Positions 41,035-50,212 of a stretch of 64,000 bases of DNA are shown in pieces. Both the position numbers and the translations under genes were made by a program. Every line of letters starts with the position of its first letter. Position 1 is the stretch's first letter. The DNA is from Pseudomonas sp. BCA17. GTDB lineage: Bacteria > Pseudomonadota > Gammaproteobacteria > Pseudomonadales > Pseudomonadaceae. The notes beneath the pieces are model-generated. The model was not told the DNA's origin. It saw nothing but the letters and a program-made list of their open reading frames with translations, and did not search any database. Where the stretch lies: positions 290,008 through 354,007 of the forward strand of contig NZ_SGWI01000008.1 in assembly GCF_004519405.1 (NCBI RefSeq), written 5' to 3'.

Positions 41035-43989
41035 TCAGTTCACAGCGGACGTCGCTTCGACATGACGCGGCAAGGTCACCCGGATACGGGTGCCGCGTTG
41101 GCTTTCGGTGTCAGCCGGGCTGTCGATGGTGATTTGTCCATAATGCTCTTCAACGATGGAATAGACCAGTGCAAGGCCCAGACCGGTACCTTCACCTGGG
41201 TCCTTGGTGGTGAAGAAAGGTTCGAACAATCGGTCCATGATGTTCTGTGGAATGCCGCTGCCTTCGTCTTCCACGATCAGATCGATCGTATGCTCGAAAG
41301 CCTCGCTCTTGACACGTACCGCGCTGCCGGCCGGTGATGCGTCACGGGCATTGGACAGCAGGTTGATCAGCACCTGCGCCAAGCGTTGGGAGTCGCCGTC
41401 GACCCAGTGATCGGGGTCGCATAGATTGAAGAACTGTACCTCGAAATTGCGCCGGTTCAAGGCCAGCAGCCCAATGGCATCCTGCGCCACTTCGGCCAGG
41501 CACACGGCTTCATCCTGGTTCTGATGAGCCCCTGAGTGAGCGAAGCTCATCAGCGACTGCACGATGCGCGAAACACGTTTGGTCTGTTCGAGGATTTGCC
41601 CGCTGATCTCGGTGATTTCACCGTCTTCCTCGCGCTCCTCCCGCAGGTTCTGCGCCAGGCAGGCGATACCGGTGATCGGGTTGCCGATTTCGTGGGCCAC
41701 ACCCGCCGCCAGTCGGCCGATGCTGGCCAGGCGCTCGGAGTGCACCAGCTTGTCTTCGAGCATCTGTGTTTCGGTCAGGTCTTCCACCAGCAGCACCAGG
41801 CCGCTGTTGCCGGGGGCGAGGGGTTCGTCAATCGCCGCTTTGTGCAGGTTGAGCCAGCGGGTCTGGCCGTCGAGCGCCAGGTGCTGCTTGTGCAAGTGCT
41901 CGTCGGGCAGGTCGATGAAACCTTGCAGCAGTTCTTTCCACGGCTCGCCCAGGGTATTCAAGCGCGAACCCACCACCCGTTGGGCGGCGATGCCGGTGAG
42001 TTCTTCCATGGCTTTGTTCCACATCAGGATTTCCTGATCCTTGGCCAGAGAGCACACGCCCATCGGCAGCTCCTGCAGGGTCTGGCGGTGGTAGCGACGC
42101 AGCGCATCGAGTTCAGCAGCGAGGCCGGTGAGGCGTGAGTGGTAATCCTCCAGTCGGCTCTCGATGAAGTGAATGTCTTCGGTGACGTAGTTTTCACCGC
42201 CTGCCTTGTAGGGCAGGAACGTTTCTACCATGTCTTGTGACACGCTCGGCCCCATGAGGCCGGAGAGGTTGGCTTCGATACGGTCACGCAGGCGGCGCAG
42301 CGCATAGGGACGGCGCTCGTCAAACGGCAGGTAGAGATCGCGCAACGCCTGTTCGACTTCTTTCTGTGCCGCCTTGGCACCCAGGGGCTTGGCCAGTTGC
42401 GTGGCGAACTCCTGGGGTGAGGCGGCGTGCAGCTCGCGGCGTTGCGGGCGGCGCACGTTGTCGACTGCGCAGGCCTCGGCGGCACTGGTTTCTTCGGGGC
42501 TGGCGTTGGTGAACAGTGAGATCAGGGTGAACATCAGCACGTTGGCGGCCAGGGATGCGATCGCCGCCATGTGCCAACTGGTGTCGTCCAGCACGTAAAT
42601 CATGTTCAGCAGCGGAATGTAGAACCCCTGGAGGTTGCCGACCAATGGCAACAACATGGTGACGATCCACACCAGAATGCCTGCCAGCAACCCGGCGATA
42701 AAGCCACGGCGATTGGCCGTCGGCCAGTACAGCACCGACAACACGCCCGGCAGGAACTGCAAGGTAGCGACGAACGCGACGATCCCGAGGTTGGCCAGGT
42801 CTTGGCCGGCGCCCAACAGCAGGTAGAAACCATAGCCGGCCATGATGATGGCCACGATCAGTGCGCGGCGCGTCCATTTCAGCCAGCGGTAGATATTGCC
42901 TTCGGCGGGCGGCTGGTAGAGCGGCAGTACCAGATGGTTGAGCGCCATCCCCGAGAGGGCCAGGGTGGTGACGATGATCAGACCGCTGGCCGCCGATAAA
43001 CCGCCAACGTAGGCGAGTAGCGCCAGGGCCGGGTTATTCGCGGCGATACCGACGCCGAGGGTGAAGTATTCCGGATTGGTGGTGGCCCCCAGTTTCAGGC
43101 CGGCCCACAGGATCAGCGGTACCGCCAGGCTCATCAGCAACAGGAACAGCGGCAAGCCCCAACTGGCACTGACCAGAGAGCGCGGGTTGAGGTTCTCGGT
43201 GAAGGTCATGTGGTACATGTGCGGCATCACGATCGCCGAAGCGAAGAACACCAGCAGCAGGGTGCGCCACGGTCCTTCCTGCAAGGGTGTGTGCAGGGCG
43301 GCGAGGGCGGTCTGGTTTTGCAGCAGCCACAGTTCCAGCTGTTGCGGCCCGTCGAACACGCCATACAGCGCATAGAGGCCGACGCCGCCGATGGCGATCA
43401 GCTTGATGACTGACTCAAAGGCAATCGCGAATACCAGGCCTTCATGTTTTTCACGGGCGGCGATATGGCGCGAGCCGAAGAAAATCGTGAACAGGGTGAT
43501 CAGCGCGCAGAAGGCCAGGGCAACTCGATGCTGCACCGGCTCGCGGGTCAGGATGCTGATGGAGTCGGCCACCGCCTGGATTTGCAAGGCCAGTAAGGGC
43601 AGGACGCCTATCAGCATGAAAATGGTGGTCAGCGCGCCGGCCCAGGTGCTGCGAAAGCGGAAGGCAAACAGGTCTGCCAGGGATGACAACTGATAGGTAC
43701 GGGTGATTTTCAGGATCGGGTACAGCAACACGGGCGCCAGCAGGAAAGCGCCGGAAACCCCGAGGTAGCTGGAGAGGAAGCCATAACCGTACTGATAGGC
43801 CAGGCCCACGGTGCCGTAGAATGCCCAGGCGCTGGCATAGACGCCCAGGGACAGGGTGTAAGTCAGCGGATGGCGAATGATCGCCCGCGGAATCATTCCG
43901 CGCTCACTGATCCAGGCGACGCCGAACAACGCCGCCAGGTAGGCGGCGCTGATCAACAGCATCTGGGTGAGGCTAAAGCTCATCGGCAT
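41035..43989 (-). CDS. cbrA: Sensor histidine kinase CbrA with transporter domain
   Basis: 984 residues from the first of two near starts. The N-terminal half (about 1-510) has some 13 hydrophobic helices and belongs to the sodium-solute symporter family. A cytoplasmic linker, a PAS domain (about 625-735), the dimerisation domain with HEIGNP (phosphorylated H766), and a catalytic ATPase domain (NLLSNARDA; DEGSGIP; GTGLGLALV) follow. It is reported to transport histidine in some species and to phosphorylate CbrB. The start may be 43983 (MSFSLTQ); either way it overlaps cbrX. Confidence 0.96.
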   Translation of the reverse strand: MPMSFSLTQMLLISAAYLAALFGVAWISERGMIPRAIIRHPLTYTLSLGVYASAWAFYGTVGLAYQYGYGFLSSYLGVSGAFLLAPVLLYPILKITRTYQLSSLADLFAFRFRSTWAGALTTIFMLIGVLPLLALQIQAVADSISILTREPVQHRVALAFCALITLFTIFFGSRHIAAREKHEGLVFAIAFESVIKLIAIGGVGLYALYGVFDGPQQLELWLLQNQTALAALHTPLQEGPWRTLLLVFFASAIVMPHMYHMTFTENLNPRSLVSASWGLPLFLLLMSLAVPLILWAGLKLGATTNPEYFTLGVGIAANNPALALLAYVGGLSAASGLIIVTTLALSGMALNHLVLPLYQPPAEGNIYRWLKWTRRALIVAIIMAGYGFYLLLGAGQDLANLGIVAFVATLQFLPGVLSVLYWPTANRRGFIAGLLAGILVWIVTMLLPLVGNLQGFYIPLLNMIYVLDDTSWHMAAIASLAANVLMFTLISLFTNASPEETSAAEACAVDNVRRPQRRELHAASPQEFATQLAKPLGAKAAQKEVEQALRDLYLPFDERRPYALRRLRDRIEANLSGLMGPSVSQDMVETFLPYKAGGENYVTEDIHFIESRLEDYHSRLTGLAAELDALRRYHRQTLQELPMGVCSLAKDQEILMWNKAMEELTGIAAQRVVGSRLNTLGEPWKELLQGFIDLPDEHLHKQHLALDGQTRWLNLHKAAIDEPLAPGNSGLVLLVEDLTETQMLEDKLVHSERLASIGRLAAGVAHEIGNPITGIACLAQNLREEREEDGEITEISGQILEQTKRVSRIVQSLMSFAHSGAHQNQDEAVCLAEVAQDAIGLLALNRRNFEVQFFNLCDPDHWVDGDSQRLAQVLINLLSNARDASPAGSAVRVKSEAFEHTIDLIVEDEGSGIPQNIMDRLFEPFFTTKDPGEGTGLGLALVYSIVEEHYGQITIDSPADTESQRGTRIRVTLPRHVEATSAVN

Positions 43990-44149
43990 CTTTTTGGCTC
44001 TGCAGGATGAAAGTCACGACGATCAGGATCAGCCACAGCAGATAAGGGCGGTACCAGGCGCCCGTGGCGTCGATCCACCAATCCATGATGGCGGGGGAAA
44101 ACAGGTAGATCCCGACGACCAGCAGCAGGACCAATCGATAGATGTACAT
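43973..44149 (-). CDS. cbrX: Small membrane protein CbrX
   Basis: 58 residues (start MYIYRLVLLLVVGIYLFSPA). Two hydrophobic helices, about 2-20 and 33-50, are separated by DWWIDATGAWYRP, and the C-terminus is polar (QSQKDADEL). Its stop lies inside the start of cbrA, an 11-17 nt overlap, so translation of CbrA is probably coupled. A small gene cotranscribed with cbrAB and named cbrX is known from P. putida; I assign the name by position and features. Biochemical function is not known. Confidence 0.8.
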   Translation of the reverse strand: MYIYRLVLLLVVGIYLFSPAIMDWWIDATGAWYRPYLLWLILIVVTFILQSQKDADEL

Positions 44150-44211
44150 GTTGGCCTCTGAGTGAAAACGTGCGGCGATGGTAACGGATGGCTGGCAAGC
44201 TGCAAGCGCCT

Positions 44212-45099
44212 TCAGCTCAATTGCGCTTCGGCCAGCGTGAGTGTGCGCGGGATCCTTGCAGCGTCCCAGTGTGCAATGCCCCAATCCAGCAGCTCCCGGG
44301 GGCTGGCGTGAAGCAGTTCGTCGCCCGGTTGCTGGCCAAGGGCACGCAAGGCTCTCAATAGCAAAGGCGTGGCCTGATCGGGTGCCAACGGCGGGGAACG
44401 GTAGGATTTGCCCAGCTTGTTACCGTCCGGCTGGATGATCAGCGGCACATGCAGGTAGCGCGGTTGACGCAGGCCCAGCAACTCTTGCAGATACAGCTGG
44501 CGCGGTGTGGAGTCGAGCAGGTCGGCGCCGCGCACGATATCGGTTACACCTTGCCAGGCGTCGTCGAGCACCACGGCCAATTGGTAGGCATACAGGCCGT
44601 CGCGGCGACGGATGATGAAGTCGCCTACGTCGCGACCCAGGTGTTGTCGGAATTCGCCTTGTACACGGTCGGTAAAGTGGTATTCCAGTTCTGGAACACG
44701 CAAACGGATAGCGGCGTCCTGCTGATCGTGACCCGCATTGCGGCACAAGCCTGGGTAAATCCCGTTGTAGGTTTCCAGCTGTTTACGTGAGCAGGTGCAG
44801 GCGTACGCCAAGCCATGGTTGAACATATCATTCAGCACTTTGGCGTAAGCATCATGCCGCTCGCTTTGTCGGACCAGTTCGCCATCCCATTCAAAACCGT
44901 AGCTTTCCAGGGCATGCAGAATCGCCGCCTGGGCGCCGGGCTCTTCACGCGGGGGGTCGAGATCTTCCATGCGCATCAGCCAGCGGCCATGGTTGGCGCG
45001 AGCATCGAGGTAGGAGGCGAGGGCTGCAACCAGGGAGCCAAAATGCAAATGGCCGCTGGGCGTGGGGGCGAAGCGCCCGATATAGGTAGAGGCTGTCAT
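44212..45099 (-). CDS. gluQ: Glutamyl-Q tRNA(Asp) synthetase
   Basis: 295 residues. A GluRS paralogue lacking the anticodon-binding domain; it attaches glutamate to queuosine in tRNA-Asp. The class I HIGH motif is PSGHLHFGSL and the KMSKS counterpart is NKLGKS. A cysteine cluster (YACTCSRKQLE ... YPGLC) forms the zinc site. It lies directly downstream of dksA as in E. coli, with a terminator between them here. Confidence 0.95.
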   Translation of the reverse strand: MTASTYIGRFAPTPSGHLHFGSLVAALASYLDARANHGRWLMRMEDLDPPREEPGAQAAILHALESYGFEWDGELVRQSERHDAYAKVLNDMFNHGLAYACTCSRKQLETYNGIYPGLCRNAGHDQQDAAIRLRVPELEYHFTDRVQGEFRQHLGRDVGDFIIRRRDGLYAYQLAVVLDDAWQGVTDIVRGADLLDSTPRQLYLQELLGLRQPRYLHVPLIIQPDGNKLGKSYRSPPLAPDQATPLLLRALRALGQQPGDELLHASPRELLDWGIAHWDAARIPRTLTLAEAQLS

Positions 45100-45134
45100 G
45101 GGCCTGATATTACTGGAAAGTCGGTAAAGCCCAG

Positions 45135-45165
45135 AAACAAAAATGGAGCGTTCGCACGCTCCATT
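45135..45165 (-). terminator. Terminator after dksA
   Basis: AATGGAGCG (45142-45150) pairs with CGCTCCATT (45157-45165). Read leftward the stem is followed by TTTTTGTTT. It should reduce read-through from dksA into gluQ. Confidence 0.85.
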
Positions 45166-45183
45166 CGTTCAGCCCGGCAGGAA

Positions 45184-45627
45184 TTACTTGCCGACCTGTT
45201 TTTCCTTGATTTCAGCCAAGGTCTTGCAGTCTACGCAGAGGTCCGCAGTAGGGCGAGCTTCCAGGCGGCGAATACCGATCTCGACGCCGCAGGATTCGCA
45301 CCAGCCATATTCCTCGTCTTCGATCAGTTGCAGGGTCTTGTCGATTTTCTTGATGAGCTTGCGTTCGCGATCACGGGCGCGCAGCTCGAGGGCGAATTCC
45401 TCTTCCTGGCTGGCACGGTCGGCCGGGTCCGGGAAGTTGGCTGCTTCGTCCTTCATGTGGTCAACCGTACGGTCGACTTCCTGCATCAAGTCCTGCTTCC
45501 ACTTCTTCAGGATATTGGAGAAGTGCTTGCGCATGGGCTCGCTCATGTACTCCTCACCTTTTGTCTCAACATAAGGTGTGAAGCCGCTGAGGGCTGAGGA
45601 TTGTTGTTGCTTTGCTTGGGTGGACAT
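45184..45627 (-). CDS. dksA: RNA polymerase-binding transcription factor DksA
   Basis: 147 residues. It binds the RNA polymerase secondary channel with ppGpp to control rRNA and amino acid promoters. The coiled coil (about 35-105) has the tip DPADRAS with D67 and D70. The zinc finger cysteines C110, C113, C131 and C134 are all present, so this is the canonical zinc form. The start at 45627 (MSTQAKQQQSS) has GAGGCGG upstream; an earlier in-frame ATG at 45645 precedes that site. Confidence 0.97.
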   Translation of the reverse strand: MSTQAKQQQSSALSGFTPYVETKGEEYMSEPMRKHFSNILKKWKQDLMQEVDRTVDHMKDEAANFPDPADRASQEEEFALELRARDRERKLIKKIDKTLQLIEDEEYGWCESCGVEIGIRRLEARPTADLCVDCKTLAEIKEKQVGK

Positions 45628-45943
45628 GAATAGACCGCCTCTCACTCTTCTAATCCATTGCGCAGGATTGCAACGTCACCGACACCTGCCGGCCCTGCGG
45701 CTGCAAGCGGGCGAACTTACCAGATAGATTCAGGGTGCGCCACTCCCGGTTGTCGAGGCCCATCGCACGGGGGCAAATAGCAGCAGCCCGCCGTGACTGG
45801 GTGTGAATCGTCTCGAATATTGATTTTAGTCCTTTTGTGCGCGTGTGCCCGCACCGTTCAAGTGGCCGAGCAGGCAATAGAACATGTTTTACCGCGTGGG
45901 TTCGGTAGAATCCAAATTTTGTCCTCACGTTTAAGGAAGGCTC
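45628..45943. other. Divergent dksA / aminotransferase promoter region
   Basis: 316 bp without a supportable gene. It must hold promoters for dksA (leftward) and the aminotransferase gene (rightward). I see no clear repeat, terminator or strong -35/-10 pair. An AAGGA lies just before the aminotransferase ATG. Confidence 0.5.
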
Positions 45944-47116
45944 ATGGCTCAGCCCTATAGTGCGCGCAGTCGCGCCATCGAACCCTTTCATGTCATGGCG
46001 TTGCTGGCGCGAGCCAATGAACTGCAAGCGGCGGGTCATGATGTGATTCATCTGGAGATCGGCGAGCCGGACTTCACCACGGCCGAGCCCATCATCCAGG
46101 CGGGCCAGGCAGCGTTGGCCAACGGCAAGACCCGCTACACCGCGGCGCGTGGGTTGCCTGAGTTGCGCGAGGCCATCAGCGGTTTCTATCAGCAGCGCTA
46201 CGGGTTGAGTGTCGATCCTGAGCGCATCCTGATTACGCCCGGTGGCTCCGGTGCCTTGTTACTGGCGAGCAGCTTGCTGGTGGACCCCGGCAAGCACTGG
46301 CTGCTGGCGGACCCCGGCTACCCCTGTAACCGGCATTTCCTGCGCCTGGTGGAAGGCGCGGCGCAACTGGTGCCGGTGGGCCCGGAGGTGCGTTACCAAT
46401 TGAATGCCGATCTGGTTGAAAAGTATTGGGATCACGACAGCGTTGGTGCATTGGTGGCGTCGCCTGCCAACCCTACCGGTACGATTCTCACACGCGATGA
46501 ATTGGCCGGGTTGTCGAGTGCGATCAGGGCGCGTAAGGGCCACCTGGTAGTGGACGAGATCTATCACGGCCTTACTTACGGCACCGACGCCGCCAGCGTC
46601 CTGGAAGTCGACGACGATGCCTTTGTGCTGAACAGTTTTTCGAAGTATTTCGGCATGACCGGCTGGCGCCTGGGTTGGCTGGTAGCACCGCCCGCTGCTG
46701 TCGGGGAACTGGAGAAACTGGCGCAAAACCTCTACATCAGCGCGCCAAGTATGGCTCAACATGCGGCACTGGCCTGCTTTACCCCGCAAACCCTGGGAAT
46801 TCTGGAGGAGCGCCGCGCGGAGTTTGGTCGTCGTCGGGACTTTCTGCTGCCTGCTTTGCGCGACTTGGGCTTCGGCATTGCAGTAGAGCCTGAGGGCGCT
46901 TTCTACTTGTATGCCGATATCCGCGCGTTCGGCGGTGATGCCTTCGCATTCTGCCGTCATTTCCTCGAAACGGAGCATGTCGCCTTTACGCCCGGGCTGG
47001 ATTTTGGACGCTATCAAGCCAGTCACCATGTGCGTTTTGCCTACACGCAAAACCTTGATCGGCTGCAAGAGGCGGTAGAACGGATTGCCCGTGGGCTGCG
47101 GAGTTGGCAAGGCTGA
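45944..47116 (+). CDS. PLP-dependent class I/II aminotransferase
   Basis: 390 residues, fold type I. The N-terminus has LEIGEPDF, the cofactor region SPANPTGT and VVDEIYHGL, and the Schiff-base lysine K234 in SFSKYFGMTGWRLGW; the C-terminal arginine is in HHVRFAY. It groups with aspartate/alanine-type aminotransferases of broad substrate range, and the amino acid used cannot be told from sequence. Its stop overlaps the sfsA start by one base (TGATG), so the two form a unit. Confidence 0.88.
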   Translation: MAQPYSARSRAIEPFHVMALLARANELQAAGHDVIHLEIGEPDFTTAEPIIQAGQAALANGKTRYTAARGLPELREAISGFYQQRYGLSVDPERILITPGGSGALLLASSLLVDPGKHWLLADPGYPCNRHFLRLVEGAAQLVPVGPEVRYQLNADLVEKYWDHDSVGALVASPANPTGTILTRDELAGLSSAIRARKGHLVVDEIYHGLTYGTDAASVLEVDDDAFVLNSFSKYFGMTGWRLGWLVAPPAAVGELEKLAQNLYISAPSMAQHAALACFTPQTLGILEERRAEFGRRRDFLLPALRDLGFGIAVEPEGAFYLYADIRAFGGDAFAFCRHFLETEHVAFTPGLDFGRYQASHHVRFAYTQNLDRLQEAVERIARGLRSWQG

Positions 47117-47829
47117 TGCGCTTTCATCCTCCTCTGGAACAAGGGCGGCTGATTCGCCGCTACAAGCGCTTTCTCACCGATATTGAAACGGTTACCGGCG
47201 AGTTGCTGACCATTCACTGCCCGAACACCGGGTCGATGCTCAATTGCATGCTGGAGGGTGGGCAAGTCTGGTTCAGCCGCTCCGACGACCCCAAGCGCAA
47301 GCTGCCGGGCACCTGGGAGATCGCCGAAACGCCCCAAGGCCGACTGGCATGCGTCAACACGGCGCGCGCCAATCAGTTGGTAGAAGAAGCCCTGCACGCC
47401 GGGGTGATCATCGAGCTCAACGGCTTTAATGCGTTGAAGCGCGAAGTGCCCTACGGCCAGGAAAAAAGCCGCATCGACTTTCGCCTGGAATATCCCCATG
47501 GCGCAGCCTATGTGGAGGTGAAAAGCGTCACCCTGGGGTTTGACGGCTCGGCGGTAGCGGCTTTTCCCGACGCAGTGACCCAGCGCGGCGCCAAGCATTT
47601 GCGTGAGCTGGCGCACTTGGCGCGTGCCGGTGTGCGGGCGGTGCAGTTGTATTGCGTCAATCTCTCCGGGATCGAGGCGGTGCGGCCGGCGGTGGAGATT
47701 GATGCCGGTTATGCCGCTGCGCTGCGTGAGGCCAAGGCCGCCGGTGTGGAGGTCCTGGCCTATGGTGTGCGAGTGACGCCTGAGGAAATTTACGTCGACC
47801 GTCGGTTGGATGTGGTGCTGGGCGACTAG
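47116..47829 (+). CDS. sfsA: SfsA family protein
   Basis: 237 residues (MRFHPPLEQGRLIRRYKRFLTDIE). Conserved segments HCPNTGSML, EEALHAGVI and the nuclease-like motif RIDFRLEYPHGAAYVEVKSVTL are present; the last resembles the D...E-x-K core of PD-(D/E)xK nucleases. E. coli SfsA was found as a factor stimulating sugar fermentation and binds DNA; its real activity is unclear. It overlaps the convergent Rieske gene by 4 nt. Confidence 0.93.
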   Translation: MRFHPPLEQGRLIRRYKRFLTDIETVTGELLTIHCPNTGSMLNCMLEGGQVWFSRSDDPKRKLPGTWEIAETPQGRLACVNTARANQLVEEALHAGVIIELNGFNALKREVPYGQEKSRIDFRLEYPHGAAYVEVKSVTLGFDGSAVAAFPDAVTQRGAKHLRELAHLARAGVRAVQLYCVNLSGIEAVRPAVEIDAGYAAALREAKAAGVEVLAYGVRVTPEEIYVDRRLDVVLGD

Positions 47830-48143
47830 AGTTCAACCCACAAGCCTTGTTCGTCTTCGCGGCCGTGCAGTGGCGTGAGGCTTTGGCCGGCACAGGGGCC
47901 GGCGATGCATTCGCCGCTCTCGATCAGAAACAGCGCGCCGTGGGTGGCGCACTGGATCAGGCTGGCGCTGGGGTCCAGGAACTGGTCGGGCTGCCACTCC
48001 AGTGGAATGCCGCGATGGGGGCAACGGTTGATATAGAAGTAGGCAACGCCGTCCCGGCGCACGGCCAATAGTTTGCAACCGTCGATTTCAAAGCCACGGC
48101 TGCTGTCGGGCGCGAGCATGTCGGAGGGGCAGAGAAACTTCAT
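47826..48143 (-). CDS. Small Rieske [2Fe-2S] protein
   Basis: 105 residues, a stand-alone Rieske domain. Cluster ligands are C41 and H43 (CPHRGIPLEW) and C65 and H68 (CATHGALF). There is no signal peptide, so it is cytoplasmic. Such ferredoxin-like proteins pass electrons to oxygenases or nitrite-type reductases, but no partner oxygenase is nearby. It is convergent with sfsA. Confidence 0.88.
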   Translation of the reverse strand: MKFLCPSDMLAPDSSRGFEIDGCKLLAVRRDGVAYFYINRCPHRGIPLEWQPDQFLDPSASLIQCATHGALFLIESGECIAGPCAGQSLTPLHGREDEQGLWVEL

Positions 48144-48172
48144 TTCAATCCTTAAGTGCCTTGACGTTCAAA

Positions 48173-48187
48173 TGCAAACAATTATCA
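48173..48187. promoter_or_regulatory. Fur box upstream of hmuT
   Basis: TGCAAACAATTATCA matches the 7-1-7 Fur consensus TGATAATNATTATCA at 11 of 14 defined bases. It overlaps the region just after a TTGACG -35 element (48161-48166), a position where iron-bound Fur would block transcription. Confidence 0.7.
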
Positions 48188-48299
48188 AATGCCCGCTTCG
48201 CCCGTCGGCTGACCGGGTGCTTCATACGATGTAAGGCGGGCGTTATCTGTCACATCAATGAGCGCTTGAGTGGCCCTGCCCTTGGAAGGAAACCCTGTT

Positions 48300-49178
48300 A
48301 TGCGCCTGAGTACCAGCGCTATTGCGCTTGTTGCTTCACTGCTGGTCAACCACGGGGCACAAGCCTCTGAACAGCCACAACGCTGGGTCAGTGCCGGTGG
48401 GGCGTTGTCGGAATGGGTGACGGCCTTGGGCGCGGAGTCTAAGTTGGTGGGGGTCGACACCACCAGCCAGCACCCGGCGTCGCTCAAGGCGTTACCGAGT
48501 ATTGGTTACCAGCGGCAATTGTCGGCTGAAGGCATTCTCAGCCTGCGCCCGCAAATCCTCGTCGGTACCGAAGAAATGGGGCCGCCGCCTGTGCTGGCGC
48601 AGATTCGTGGTGCCGGTGTGCAGGTGGAAATGTTCTCGGCCCAGCCGGATTTGCCGGCCTTGAAAGGCAACCTGCAGCACTTGGGCAAATTGCTGGGAAG
48701 TGAAGCCAAGGCGAACGAACTGTTTACCGGGTATGAGCACGCCCTTGAGCAGCAGAAGCAGTGGGTCGCCAAAGCGCAGGCTACGCAAAAGGTGCCGGGT
48801 GTGCTGCTGTTGCTGGGCCACGCGGGTGGCAAGCCGCTGATTGCGGGTAAAGACACGGCCGCCGATTGGATAGTGCAGCAGGCGGGTGGCCATAACCTGG
48901 CGACCCACACCGGTTACAAACCGTTTTCGGTCGAGTCGCTGGCGGGGTTGAGCCCTGACGTGTTGGTATTTGCCGACCGCGCTTTGACCGGCGATGCGGC
49001 GCGTGCGGCCCTGTTCAAAGAGAACCCGATCCTGGCTTCAACCCCGGCGGCCAAGCAGGGGCGAGTGTTTGAGTTGGACCCGACCCTGCTGGTTGGTGGC
49101 CTCGGGCCGCGTTTGCCGAAAAGCCTGGTTGAGTTGTCTGCCGGGTTCTATCCACTCCAGGCCACACCAGCCCCATGA
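48300..49178 (+). CDS. hmuT: Heme ABC transporter, periplasmic binding protein
   Basis: 292 residues. The signal peptide is at about 1-24 (MRLSTSAIALVASLLVNHGAQA). The mature part is a class III substrate-binding protein (PBP II/BtuF-like fold) typical of hemin-binding HmuT/PhuT. AAGGA lies 9 nt before the ATG. It overlaps hmuU by 4 nt. The Fur box upstream points to iron control. Confidence 0.88.
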   Translation: MRLSTSAIALVASLLVNHGAQASEQPQRWVSAGGALSEWVTALGAESKLVGVDTTSQHPASLKALPSIGYQRQLSAEGILSLRPQILVGTEEMGPPPVLAQIRGAGVQVEMFSAQPDLPALKGNLQHLGKLLGSEAKANELFTGYEHALEQQKQWVAKAQATQKVPGVLLLLGHAGGKPLIAGKDTAADWIVQQAGGHNLATHTGYKPFSVESLAGLSPDVLVFADRALTGDAARAALFKENPILASTPAAKQGRVFELDPTLLVGGLGPRLPKSLVELSAGFYPLQATPAP

Positions 49179-50212
49179 CCACATTGGTAAAACCGAAGAC
49201 GCTGTTTATCGGGTTGTCGCTGTTATGTGTCTTGGCAATCTGGCTTTCGTTGGCACTGGGGCCTGTCAGCCTGCCCTTGCTGGATACGCTCAAAGCTGCG
49301 TTGCGCTTGATGGGCTTGCCGATTGAAGCGCGAGGCCTGGAGCAGGCCGAATTGATTCTGGGGCAAATCCGTCTTCCGCGCACGTTGCTGGGCTTGGCGG
49401 TGGGCGGTGTGTTGGCGCTGTCGGGTGTGGCGATGCAGGGCCTGTTTCGCAACCCGTTGGCTGATCCCGGGCTGGTCGGGGTGTCCAGCGGCGCTGCGCT
49501 GGGAGCGGCGATTGCGATTGTCGGTGGTTCGTTTTTTGGCGGATTGCCGGATGCCTTCGGCCCCTATTTGTTGTCACTGTGTGCATTTCTTGGTGGTTTG
49601 GGTGTTACCGCGCTGGTCTACCGGTTGGGGCGCCGCAATGGCCAGACAAATGTCGCGACGATGTTGCTGGCCGGCATTGCGCTCACGGCCCTCGGCAGTT
49701 CGGCGGTGGGCCTGTTCACCTATCTGGCGGACGACGCTACTTTGCGCACCCTGACTTTCTGGAACCTGGGCAGTCTCAATGGCGCCAGCTATTCGCGGTT
49801 ATGGCCATTGCTGCTAGTGAGCGCGGGTGTGGCACTTTGGTTGCCACGCCGGGCCAATGCGTTGAATGCACTGTTATTGGGTGAGTCCGAGGCCAATCAC
49901 TTGGGCATTGATGTCGAAGGGCTCAAGCGCGAGCTGGTGTTCTGCACAGCGCTGGGGGTGGGCGCTGCGGTAGCGGCGGCGGGGATGATCGGATTTGTCG
50001 GCCTGGTGGTGCCGCATTTGGTGCGGTTGCTGGCAGGTCCGGACCATCGGGTGCTGTTGCCGGCGTCTGTGCTGGCCGGCGCAAGCCTGTTGTTGTTTGC
50101 GGACTTGGTGGCGCGCCTGGCCCTTGCACCTGCTGAGCTGCCGATCGGTATCGTGACCGCGTTCATTGGCGCGCCGTTCTTTCTCTATCTGTTATTGCGG
50201 GGGCGCGCCTGA
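49175..50212 (+). CDS. hmuU: Heme ABC transporter, permease
   Basis: 345 residues, a FecCD/BtuC-type inner-membrane permease with about ten transmembrane helices. The conserved segments RLPRTLLGLAVGGVLALSGVAMQGLFRNPLADPGLVGVSSGAALGA (shown in parts: RLPRTLLGLAVGG, GLFRNPLADPGLVG) and GFVGLVVPHLVRLL are present. It is coupled to hmuT and hmuV by overlapping start/stop codons. Confidence 0.93.
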   Translation: MTTLVKPKTLFIGLSLLCVLAIWLSLALGPVSLPLLDTLKAALRLMGLPIEARGLEQAELILGQIRLPRTLLGLAVGGVLALSGVAMQGLFRNPLADPGLVGVSSGAALGAAIAIVGGSFFGGLPDAFGPYLLSLCAFLGGLGVTALVYRLGRRNGQTNVATMLLAGIALTALGSSAVGLFTYLADDATLRTLTFWNLGSLNGASYSRLWPLLLVSAGVALWLPRRANALNALLLGESEANHLGIDVEGLKRELVFCTALGVGAAVAAAGMIGFVGLVVPHLVRLLAGPDHRVLLPASVLAGASLLLFADLVARLALAPAELPIGIVTAFIGAPFFLYLLLRGRA

